Assembly (NCBI GenBank): GCA_017557665.1
Contig: JAFYYI010000087.1
Coordinates: 62,001 to 126,000, forward strand
Reading direction: 5' to 3'
DNA: 64,000 nucleotides
From: Muribaculaceae bacterium
Lineage (GTDB): Bacteria; Bacteroidota; Bacteroidia; Bacteroidales; Muribaculaceae
Program-made: the position numbers and the translations under genes
Shown: one piece after another, positions 35,294-42,803 of the stretch
Numbering within the stretch: position 1 is the stretch's first letter
How the letters are laid out: each line of letters begins with the position of its first letter
Notes under the pieces: model-generated
Database searches by the model: none
Told to the model about the DNA's origin: nothing
Seen by the model: the letters and a program-made list of their open reading frames with translations, nothing else

Positions 35294-36712
35294 CTATAGG
35301 TTGATGATGGCTGTATGGTCGTTGATGATGGTCTCGTGCTTGGTGCCGATTTCATTTCGGTCCTCGAGAATACTGCGCAGCACCAGTCGTGCAATGTTGT
35401 AGATGCGCAATCTCAAGGCCGCCTTGGCGAAGGGTCGCAGAATGCCTGTCACCGTCTCGCTCACGACGCGGTCTGTGCCATCAATGAGTTCTTCGACGAG
35501 GTGCTGATTGTCGCTGCTGCCCTCATTGCCTTCGGCAAAGGCGATGTAGGCCCCTGTGACGGGCTCCTGCAGATGCTTGAGCAACAAGTCGGCGATGGCA
35601 TCAGGAGTGTCAGGCAGTTTTACGAAACGCATCATGAACGAGTGCTTGTCACGATAGTTGGCGATAGCTCCGCTGATTTCGGGCCAGTAGCGGTTGAGCA
35701 CGCCTCGTGTCATGCTTGGAATGCAGTTCTTGAAAGTCTCTCGTGCGCGTTCCGCGAATTGATCGTCGGACGGCAGGCTGTTCAACGTGATGCTGCGCAG
35801 CTGCATCTTGCCGGCACTGGTGTTACAGGTGGCCATGCGCCACTGGCAGGGGTATCCTACCGCTGCCGCGGTAGCGATTTCTACCATTTCTCCCTGGTGT
35901 GAACTCGTCTGGCTGATGTCGCTAACGTGGAGGTGCCCGGTGAAAATGACGTGAACGCCGGCCTCCACGAGACGTTGACACAGCTGTCGCGCGTCTTCAA
36001 CCATATAAGGGGCTGCAAGGGTGTCCTCCATGTGGAAGTGTGGAGCCAGGTGGTGATGCATCATGGCAATGACCCGGCGTCCCAGGGCCGACGCTTGAGC
36101 GGTTTGATTCACGAGCCACTGTTGGGACGACGGTTCCAGGCGGCCGCTGGTCTTGCAATGGTCGCGGGCATCACCATGCGCGACAAAGGTGTTGAGCCTG
36201 TCCATGCAAGCGTCGATGGCAAGGATAGTCAGTCGATCGGTGATGTCACGTCGGTAGCTTAGGGTGTCGGGATCGCGTTGCGACAGCTCGTCATATCCCA
36301 TATTCCTGTATATCTTGGCAAACTCGGCCCGGGTGATGGTGTCGGCTGGAGTGGCCGTATCACCGTCATAGACTTTGGCATCGGGGTTGTTGATGTCGTG
36401 GTTGCCGGGAACGACAAGCACTTGGACGCCGGCATCAACGAGGCGTTGCAACTGTGCCGCCACCAACTCGTGGCTCAAGCGTTCGCCGTCCTTGGTAAGG
36501 TCGCCGGTGACGAGCGTGAGCTGCGGTTTCATGTCGATGATGTCATCAACGAGTGTCTGCAGGATTTCTAGGCTCTCGCGCAACATCTTGCGGTCGCGGT
36601 TCAAGTACTCCTGAAAGGCTTTGCCGTCGTTGACAAGCAGTTCAGGTGCCATCACGTGCAAGTCGCTGATGACAGCCATTTTGACGATCGGTGTTGAAAT
36701 AATGTCGCTCAT
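35294..36712 (-). CDS. Cytoplasmic-type metallophosphoesterase, paralogue of next gene
   Basis: A 472-residue calcineurin-like phosphoesterase with the five metal motifs: DLHVMAPELL (D-x-H), GDLTKDGE, GNHDINNP, MMHHHLAPHF and GHLHVSD. No signal peptide is present. The C-terminal ~150 residues are helical, ending in the pattern VLRSILEDRNEIGT. The next gene upstream encodes a paralogue sharing motifs and C-terminal pattern but with a signal peptide. They look like an old duplication with different cell locations. Substrate unknown. Own promoter at 36766-36796. Confidence 0.88.
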   Translation of the reverse strand: MSDIISTPIVKMAVISDLHVMAPELLVNDGKAFQEYLNRDRKMLRESLEILQTLVDDIIDMKPQLTLVTGDLTKDGERLSHELVAAQLQRLVDAGVQVLVVPGNHDINNPDAKVYDGDTATPADTITRAEFAKIYRNMGYDELSQRDPDTLSYRRDITDRLTILAIDACMDRLNTFVAHGDARDHCKTSGRLEPSSQQWLVNQTAQASALGRRVIAMMHHHLAPHFHMEDTLAAPYMVEDARQLCQRLVEAGVHVIFTGHLHVSDISQTSSHQGEMVEIATAAAVGYPCQWRMATCNTSAGKMQLRSITLNSLPSDDQFAERARETFKNCIPSMTRGVLNRYWPEISGAIANYRDKHSFMMRFVKLPDTPDAIADLLLKHLQEPVTGAYIAFAEGNEGSSDNQHLVEELIDGTDRVVSETVTGILRPFAKAALRLRIYNIARLVLRSILEDRNEIGTKHETIINDHTAIINL

Positions 36713-36765
36713 AATGCGTGGAGTTTATCAAGACACATTGGGTAACCTTGGCGGTCATTTTTTCG

Positions 36766-36796
36766 CAAATGTAAGAAAAAAATGAAGACCTACAAA
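36766..36796 (-). promoter_or_regulatory. Promoter of the cytoplasmic phosphoesterase
   Basis: Minus strand: TTTG (36793-36796), 19-bp spacer, TACATTTG (36766-36773); ATG 53 bp downstream. Confidence 0.72.
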
Positions 36797-36870
36797 GGAA
36801 ACGGCTAAAATATTGATACACGCTTGCTTGGTGCACTAATCCCGGAAAGAAGATGAGCGAACGAAATGAG

Positions 36871-38343
36871 TTACAGTGTGACGGTGAGGTGCAGGTCGTC
36901 GGTGTGGGATTCGTTGGGCGTGTCGACGGCATTGCGGTCCTCGAGAATACTGCGCAGCAGGGGCTCCAGACGGGGATAGACATTTTCCTCGAAGAAATCC
37001 CACAGGTTATCGGCTTGATCAGGAGATATTTCCTCGATGATGGAGCGTATGCCCTGTTTGCCTTGTGAGATGATGTCCTCGACATCCTTTTCCTGCTCGT
37101 TGCCCTCAACCACGGCGAGCATGGCGCGGCTGAATACCTCGCTCAAGTGGCGCAAGGCCAATTGTGTCGCTTGTTGAGGCGTTTCGGGCAGGTGAACGGT
37201 GCCACCGCCCATTTCGAGCATCGCCTTGAGGCGGTTCATATTGCCGCCCAATCGACTCCAGGCCTTGTTAGACAGCATGGCCATCAAGCCTGGTGTTGCC
37301 TGGATGATGCGAGCTCGCCCTTGCTCGCGCAACGATGCGCAACTTGTTGTGGCATCGAGCCAGCGCGTGTTGATGTTCATCGTGTGGTGTTGAGGATCAA
37401 TGGTCGCTGTCCTGATAGCGAAGGGGTAGCAGATGGCCGATCCTGTTGCTACCTCGACGATGCTGTCGGTGTGTTCACTATTATATAATGTGGCGGCATC
37501 GGTCACATGCAGGTGTCCCGTGAAGATGGTGTGGATGCCTGCATCCATGAGCTGTTGCGCGCAATCGTTATAATCCTTGACGATATAGTTGGTCAGCAAG
37601 TGCTCTTGGTGGTCGAAGTGGGGCACCAGGTGATGGTGCATCATGGCGATGACCTGCTTGCCCTGTGCTTTGGCATCGGTGGCTTGCTCGATGACCCATT
37701 GCAGCGTCTCGGCTTTGATGCGCCCGGCGTTGAAATACTTGTCGGTGCTGTCGCCACGGCTTTTGAGTTTGTTGTGCTCGTCCATGTTGCTGTCGATGCC
37801 GATGATGACGATTCCCTTGATGGGTTCAATGCAATAACTGAGAGAAGCCGGGTCGCGCTTGCTGCCTTTGCCGTAGCCGTAATCGTTGTAAATCTGTGCA
37901 AACTCGTCACGGGTGATGGTGGCGGCAGGTAGTGTGTTGTCGCCGTCAAACTGTCGTGCGTTGGGGTTGTTGCAGTCATGGTTACCAGGAATGACCAGCG
38001 AGTGGATGCCGTGTTGTGCCATGCGGCTCAGGTGAGAAGCCATGCGCTCATGACTGGCTCGCTCACCATTGTAAGTCAAGTCTCCGGTAAGCAGCACGAT
38101 GGCCGGTTTAATTGCGATGATACTGTCGGTGATGGTCGCCATGATTTCATCGCTCTGAGCCATCATTTTGGTGTCACTCGCGTCGGTGCGGTCAATGGCG
38201 GCACCCGGTGTGATCAGCTCTGGGCTGAGCAAGTGGATGTCGCTGATGACGACGATGCTTTCACGTGCGCTTAGCGCTGCTACATTCAATGCGAGTAATG
38301 CCGATACCATCATTATGATAATGCGTCTTGTTCTCATTTTCAT
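36871..38343 (-). CDS. Exported metallophosphoesterase, paralogue of previous gene
   Basis: A 490-residue phosphoesterase with a signal peptide (RIIIMMVSALLALNVAALSA) and the metal motifs SDIHLLSPELI, GDLTYNGERASHERMASHL, GNHDCNNP, MMHHHLVPHFDHQ and GHLHVTDA. The C-terminus again has LLRSILEDRNAVDT. The start is put at ATG 38343, just after the aroA stop codon at 38357; the longer frame from 38397 would overlap aroA by 41 bases and spoil the signal peptide. It is the last gene of a cvpA-aroA-phosphoesterase run. Confidence 0.88.
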   Translation of the reverse strand: MKMRTRRIIIMMVSALLALNVAALSARESIVVISDIHLLSPELITPGAAIDRTDASDTKMMAQSDEIMATITDSIIAIKPAIVLLTGDLTYNGERASHERMASHLSRMAQHGIHSLVIPGNHDCNNPNARQFDGDNTLPAATITRDEFAQIYNDYGYGKGSKRDPASLSYCIEPIKGIVIIGIDSNMDEHNKLKSRGDSTDKYFNAGRIKAETLQWVIEQATDAKAQGKQVIAMMHHHLVPHFDHQEHLLTNYIVKDYNDCAQQLMDAGIHTIFTGHLHVTDAATLYNSEHTDSIVEVATGSAICYPFAIRTATIDPQHHTMNINTRWLDATTSCASLREQGRARIIQATPGLMAMLSNKAWSRLGGNMNRLKAMLEMGGGTVHLPETPQQATQLALRHLSEVFSRAMLAVVEGNEQEKDVEDIISQGKQGIRSIIEEISPDQADNLWDFFEENVYPRLEPLLRSILEDRNAVDTPNESHTDDLHLTVTL

Positions 38344-38356
38344 GTCGTTATTGCAT

Positions 38357-39592
38357 TTATTGTGCCAATTGCTTAATGACAAAGCCGCATCGCTCAAGAT
38401 GCCGCCAGAATGAGGGGTAGGACTTGGTCACCACGTCGGCATCGTTGATGACTATACCGGGGAAACGCACTGCAGCAGGGGCAAAGGCCATCGCCAAACG
38501 GTGGTCACCGTGGGTGTCGATGACGGGTGGCAGTGGCCCCACGGGTGTCCGTTCGCCATACCACGAGATGGCATCATCGCTCTCAATCTTCAGTCGGTAT
38601 CCCAATTTGGCCAGTTCGTCGCGCAGCGCCTCGATGCGGTCGCTTTCCTTGAAGCGTAGAGTACGAGTGCCTGTGATGCGGAAGGAGCGTTCCAGGAGGC
38701 ACAGCAGCACGGTCCATGAGGGGATGAGGTCGGGTGTTGCGGTCATGTCGGCAAAGCAGGAGCAGCAGCAACCGATGAAATGACTCGTGTCGAGCGTCAC
38801 CCCTTGGGCATCAAATCGTGAGGCAATGCCAAGTTTGCTGCCAAGTTCCACCAAATGGGCGTCGCCCTGGATGCTGTCGGCCGTCAATCCCTCTAGGGTG
38901 ATGTGGGCTTGTGGCAATAGGGCGGCGAGCGCATACCATGGCGCGGCGGCGCTCCAGTCGGTCTCAACGATGATGTCGTTGCCCGTGTAGCCGTTGCCGA
39001 CGGTAATGCTGTCACCGTTGATTTCCACGTCAGCACCCATGTCGGTCATCACAGCTGCGGTCATGTTGATGTAGGGCATCGATACGATGTCACCGATGAG
39101 GCGGATAGTGCCGCCTCCCACAGCGGGAAGTATCATCATCACTGCAGAGATGAACTGTGAACTCACACTGCCATCCATCACCACGTCGCCCCCGTGCATC
39201 GTTGTGCCCGTGACGCGCAACGGCGGATAACCTTCCTCTCCCAAGTAGTCGATGCTTGCGCCCAGCAATCGGAGGGCATTGACCAGCACGCCGATAGGCC
39301 GCTGGCGCATGCGTTCCACGCCGTCAAGGATGACCGTCATACCCTCGCGTGTGGCAAAGAAAGCGGTCAGGAAGCGCATTGCTGTGCCTGCGGCACCCAC
39401 GTTGATTTCACCACCCGACCCACTCAAAACCTCCATCATTACGGCAGTATCGTCACACAAGGCGGCCCGCGTCACCAGCGGCTCATCATGGCAGAGGGCA
39501 GCGATGAGCAATGCCCTGTTGGTGATGCTTTTGGACGAAGGCAACGCGATTGTCGCGGTAACGTTCTCGGGTGCTGTGAGTTGCAGGTTCAT
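38357..39592 (-). CDS. aroA: 3-phosphoshikimate 1-carboxyvinyltransferase (EPSP synthase)
   Basis: Sixth step of the shikimate pathway: joins PEP to shikimate-3-phosphate. The 411-residue protein has SSKSITNRALLIAAL with the PEP-binding lysine, GAAGTAMRFLTAFFA, RQRPIGVLVNALRLLGA, SVSSQFISAVMMILP, TATPDLIPSWTVLLCL, LRFKESDRIEALRDEL and DTHGDHRLAMAFAPAA. It is slightly shorter than E. coli AroA, as is usual for Bacteroidota. A Cys-rich insert (HFIGCCCSCFADM, near residue 270-283) is odd. It overlaps cvpA by four bases (ATGA). Confidence 0.95.
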   Translation of the reverse strand: MNLQLTAPENVTATIALPSSKSITNRALLIAALCHDEPLVTRAALCDDTAVMMEVLSGSGGEINVGAAGTAMRFLTAFFATREGMTVILDGVERMRQRPIGVLVNALRLLGASIDYLGEEGYPPLRVTGTTMHGGDVVMDGSVSSQFISAVMMILPAVGGGTIRLIGDIVSMPYINMTAAVMTDMGADVEINGDSITVGNGYTGNDIIVETDWSAAAPWYALAALLPQAHITLEGLTADSIQGDAHLVELGSKLGIASRFDAQGVTLDTSHFIGCCCSCFADMTATPDLIPSWTVLLCLLERSFRITGTRTLRFKESDRIEALRDELAKLGYRLKIESDDAISWYGERTPVGPLPPVIDTHGDHRLAMAFAPAAVRFPGIVINDADVVTKSYPSFWRHLERCGFVIKQLAQ

Positions 39593-40143
39593 GGTTCAAC
39601 AGGAACAGGTTCGATGAGGTCGCGATAGAGCTTGAGTGAATCGCTGGGCATCTTGTCGCTGCCTAGGATGCGAGGCATCAGGTCGAGCGTGAATTCGTAC
39701 GGCTTGTTATTGAGCATGTGCTTGGTGCCAAAGGTGCTCATGTCGGGATTGATGGCATACAGCAGATTCAACGCGATGCTAAGTATGAAGGCATACTTGA
39801 ACATGAAGAGCAGCGCACCGCCCGCTTTGTCAAGAAAGCCCAGTCTTACCGTTTCGACAGCCCCCTTGAAGAGTCGCATCACCAGTCTGATGATCACCAT
39901 CACGATGATGAAGGCAAACGCCAGCGAAACGGTCTTTACCGTGATGCTGGAAAGTGGCCATTGTGCAGCACTGGGCACGAAAGCCAAGAAAATGTCCTTG
40001 ACCAGGTCGCCGCAGCAATAGCAGAGCACCAGAGCAACAACCCAGGAAATGAGCGATGAGAGTTGACCGATCAGCCCTTTGCGGTATCCCAATACCAGGC
40101 CACCCAGTACAATCAGCAGGATCAGAACATCGATAAGAGTCAT
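39589..40143 (-). CDS. CvpA family membrane protein
   Basis: A 184-residue protein with four hydrophobic helices and the CvpA opening MTLIDVLILLIVLGGLVLGYRKGLIGQ (helix then the glycine-rich turn) and GFLDKAGGALLFMFKYAFIL. CvpA proteins are needed for colicin V production in E. coli and for envelope stress tolerance in other species; the mechanism is unclear. It overlaps aroA by four bases. A heptamer-type array lies in its leader. Confidence 0.88.
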   Translation of the reverse strand: MTLIDVLILLIVLGGLVLGYRKGLIGQLSSLISWVVALVLCYCCGDLVKDIFLAFVPSAAQWPLSSITVKTVSLAFAFIIVMVIIRLVMRLFKGAVETVRLGFLDKAGGALLFMFKYAFILSIALNLLYAINPDMSTFGTKHMLNNKPYEFTLDLMPRILGSDKMPSDSLKLYRDLIEPVPVEP

Positions 40144-40156
40144 GTGGCAAGTTCAG

Positions 40157-40184
40157 TCTTTAGAGGTTAGTATTTAGAAAGGAC
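40157..40184. repeat. Short heptamer array (nnnnTAG type)
   Basis: Four 7-bp units in register (TCTTTAG, AGGTTAG, TATTTAG, AAAGGAC) between the GH25 lipoprotein gene and cvpA, 13 bp upstream of the cvpA ATG. Confidence 0.45.
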
Positions 40185-40200
40185 CATCAGATCCGGTCAG

Positions 40201-40944
40201 CTATTTTGGCAACATAATTTCGTCAAGCCAGCCGTCATCGCGGTAGCGGCACAGGTCAACGTAGGCGTCAATGCCTGGAATGATGCCCGATTCGCTGTAT
40301 TGCCAGATGGTGTATTCACCCTCCCAGTCGATTTCAGGTTCCGTGTTGGAGTAACGCCCGATGTAGAGCCGATAGTTGTTGAAGTGTGGAGCAAGGTTTT
40401 TGTTATAGAACCCCATCGTGCTGTAAATCATGGGCTGAACCCCATAGTGGGCCTCAACGAGTTGGCAGAAGTAGTCCAGGCTGTCGATGAGCTGGCTGCG
40501 TGACCAATCGCCTCGCACCTCGACATCGAGCATAGGGATGAGGTCCTGTACCGACTTGAGGGCATACTTGGAAAAGTTCTCGAACTGCTCGTCGATAGTT
40601 GCCGTGGATGTCACATAGTGATAGCTGCCGACGAGCAAACCGTTGCGTCGGGCCTGTGTGATGTTATGGGCGTAGTGCGGCGAGCGGTAGGTGCCTCCCT
40701 CGGTGGCCTTGATATAGACAAAGCGGATATCCTTGTCGCTGCTCACCTTTTCCCAGTCGATGTAGCTCTGATGGCTGGAAATGTCGATACCGTCATACTT
40801 GGCTTCCTTGTTGCGAGGCATTACCTGTCGATTGTTGGTACCAGTCTGTCCGTTTTGTCGACATCCACACAACAAGGCCATTGCCACCATGATGGCCAGC
40901 AATGGTCTTGTGAAGCGTTGTATGTGAAGGTATCTGTCAGTCAT
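40201..40944 (-). CDS. GH25 family lysozyme, lipoprotein
   Basis: A 247-residue peptidoglycan muramidase of glycoside hydrolase family 25. It starts with a lipoprotein signal (LLAIMVAMALLCGC). The GH25 barrel shows YDGIDISSHQSYIDWEKV, VYIKATEGG, GLLVGSYHYV, PMLDVEVRGDW (catalytic Asp-x-Glu) and IWQYSESGIIPGID. ATG 40944 overlaps the end of the upstream GH25 gene by eight bases; the frame continues much further upstream only because it runs out of phase through the Lys/Ala repeats of that gene. It probably remodels the cell's own wall from the periplasm. Confidence 0.92.
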   Translation of the reverse strand: MTDRYLHIQRFTRPLLAIMVAMALLCGCRQNGQTGTNNRQVMPRNKEAKYDGIDISSHQSYIDWEKVSSDKDIRFVYIKATEGGTYRSPHYAHNITQARRNGLLVGSYHYVTSTATIDEQFENFSKYALKSVQDLIPMLDVEVRGDWSRSQLIDSLDYFCQLVEAHYGVQPMIYSTMGFYNKNLAPHFNNYRLYIGRYSNTEPEIDWEGEYTIWQYSESGIIPGIDAYVDLCRYRDDGWLDEIMLPK

Positions 40945-42547
40945 TGTCGGCCGAACTTTTGTTGATTTTGCGGCCTTGGTTTTTAGCGTTTCGGATGCTG
41001 TCGTTGCGTTGTGACTTCGACAGGTCAGAGGAGGATCTGTTGAGCAGGCTGGCCGATTTGTTGGTTCTGCTCTGATTCTGTTTAGCCTTGGCTTCGCGGG
41101 CTTTCTTGGCTTCGGCTTTGCGCTTGGCTTTAGCTTCGGCTTCGGCCTTGGCTTTTTCGGCCCTGGCCTTTTCGGCTTTCTCGCGTTCGGCTTTAGCCTT
41201 TGCAGCTTTTTCCTTTTCGGCCTTAGCTTTGTCAGCTTTAGCTTTCTCGGCCTTTTCACGATCGGCTTTGGCTTTGTCAGCCTTGGCTTTGTCAGCTTTG
41301 GCCTTTTCGGCTTTTGCTCTCTCGTTGTCAGCAGCCATTTTCTTGTTGCGCTCTTCGGTCTGTTTCTGGCGAGCGGCCTTTTTCTCGTTTTCTTGTCTTT
41401 GCTTTTCGGACTGCTTGGGTTGCTCCTTGGTCTTGCCTTGTTCCGTCATGTTGGCGGTCGCGGGTTTAGGCTTATTGCGGTCTACGGCGTCCTTGACGCT
41501 GATTTTTGGCTTGCCTTTGGGTGGACGGTACAGGATATCGTTGATGGAACGTCCCTTGTTGAAACGGCTCAGGTCCACATAGGTCGAGATACCGTTAACT
41601 CGTCCGCTCTCGCTGTATTGCCACAGAATCCAGTTCACGTTGACGTTGGGGCGTCCTTCGGGCGTTCTGCAGTACTTGGCGATGAAGATGGGATAGTCGG
41701 CAAAAGCCCTTCCCAGGATATTCTTGTAAAAACTCTCGTAGGTATAGATGACGGGTTTGCAGCCGTAGTAGTCCTCTACCATGTTGGCAAACACCTTGAG
41801 GCTGTCCCTCAACTGTTGTGCGGTCCACAGCTTGCAGACCTCAACGTCGATTACCGGGAGCAGGTCCTGTTCTTCACGCAGGACGTTGCGGGCAAAGTTC
41901 TGGAACTGGGTTGTCACACTCGACTTCTCGGTCAGGTAGTGGTAGCTGCCGACCTTAATGCCGACCCTGCGCGCACCTTGGATGTTAGCCCGATACTTCT
42001 GGTCAACCACATTGCTGCCTTCGGTAGCTTTGATGAAGACATATTGAATCTTTTGGTCTTTTTTAACCAAATCCCAGTTGATGACACCCTGATGCTTGGA
42101 AACATCAAGGCCGTTATAGTTGGAGCTGGCAGTTGAGAGTTGGGACTTACTATCGGTGGTTTGTGTATTATTGGCGGCCGGTTTGTTATCTTTTTTCTCC
42201 TCGGGTTTTGTGGTGGCCGGTTTGTTGTCTTTCTTCTCTTCGGGTTTTGTGGTGGTGGCAGAGGATTTCTTGTCGTCAGTCTTGGTGCTGGCGGCAGGCT
42301 GATTGTTCTTTTTGTTGGTGTTGGTTGTTGTGGCAGAGGCCGTCGACTTGGCATCTTTCTTGCTGTCGGCGGTCTTTTTGTCTTTCTTGTTCTTGTCACC
42401 CGATTTCACGCGCTCCCGGGTGGGCTTGTTGATGTCGGTTTGCTGCTGTGCAGATGCAGTTGCTATGGGCAGGAGCACCAACAGCATTACTGCAACAAAG
42501 AGGCGTAGTGGTATATTTGTCGTTTTGCGTATTCTGGTAAAATCCAT
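40937..42547 (-). CDS. GH25 family lysozyme with Lys/Ala-rich helical tail
   Basis: A 536-residue muramidase with three parts. Residues 1-33 are a signal peptide. Residues ~34-140 are a Lys/Asp/Thr-rich disordered linker with a direct repeat (TTKPEEKKDNKPA twice). Residues ~143-340 are the GH25 barrel: NGLDVSKHQG (D148), FIKATEGSN, GSYHYLTEKS, VIDVEVCKLW (D234, E236) and ILWQYSESGRVNG. Residues ~350-536 are a highly basic tail dominated by KAKADK/KAEKAKAE-type repeats, expected to form one long helix like that of TolA. The tail may bind teichoic-like or nucleic polyanions or span the periplasm (inference). The two GH25 genes are paralogues in one operon. Confidence 0.9.
   Translation of the reverse strand: MDFTRIRKTTNIPLRLFVAVMLLVLLPIATASAQQQTDINKPTRERVKSGDKNKKDKKTADSKKDAKSTASATTTNTNKKNNQPAASTKTDDKKSSATTTKPEEKKDNKPATTKPEEKKDNKPAANNTQTTDSKSQLSTASSNYNGLDVSKHQGVINWDLVKKDQKIQYVFIKATEGSNVVDQKYRANIQGARRVGIKVGSYHYLTEKSSVTTQFQNFARNVLREEQDLLPVIDVEVCKLWTAQQLRDSLKVFANMVEDYYGCKPVIYTYESFYKNILGRAFADYPIFIAKYCRTPEGRPNVNVNWILWQYSESGRVNGISTYVDLSRFNKGRSINDILYRPPKGKPKISVKDAVDRNKPKPATANMTEQGKTKEQPKQSEKQRQENEKKAARQKQTEERNKKMAADNERAKAEKAKADKAKADKAKADREKAEKAKADKAKAEKEKAAKAKAEREKAEKARAEKAKAEAEAKAKRKAEAKKAREAKAKQNQSRTNKSASLLNRSSSDLSKSQRNDSIRNAKNQGRKINKSSADND
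41088..41340 (-). repeat. In-gene low-complexity repeat coding the Lys/Ala tail
   Basis: Imperfect 15- to 18-bp direct repeats of the GCC-AAG-GCT-GAC-AAA kind encode KAKADK-like units. Such tracts are prone to length change, and they also create long artefactual open frames on both strands. Confidence 0.85.
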
Positions 42548-42625
42548 CGCTATCTTTATGATTTTGGCAGCACTTCAGCCTTTATGGCATGTGGCATACA
42601 CAAGTTGTTAGGAGTAAAGTGGCTG

Positions 42626-42633
42626 CAAAGTTA
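42626..42633 (-). promoter_or_regulatory. -7 promoter motif of the GH25 operon
   Basis: TAACTTTG on the minus strand, 78 bp upstream of the ATG at 42547. Confidence 0.5.
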
Positions 42634-42745
42634 AGAAAAAGTTTTCACTTTTCGGTTCCAGTTTTTTAGATTTAACTTAAAAAGTGTTTTTCTTTAAAAA
42701 ATGCGAAAAGGGGCTGTGATTGCCGTTTCATTCAATAAAAATCAC

Positions 42746-42753
42746 TATCTTTG
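42746..42753 (+). promoter_or_regulatory. -7 promoter motif of the rnr operon
   Basis: TATCTTTG on the plus strand, 50 bp upstream of the rnr ATG; divergent from the GH25 operon promoter 112 bp away. Confidence 0.55.
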
Positions 42754-42803
42754 CCTTTTTAGTAGTATTGTCTAAAAAGAATCGGAAACAAACTTAACAA
42801 GAT

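Noticed and set aside
40945..41259. N-terminal extension of the second GH25 protein (Pro/Lys-rich)
   Set aside because: It is the Lys/Ala repeat of the neighbouring gene read out of frame. The lipoprotein signal begins at 40944.
41088..41582. Plus-strand Ala/Ser/Leu-rich frame opposite the GH25 tail
   Set aside because: Product of the repeat DNA read backwards, not a membrane protein gene.
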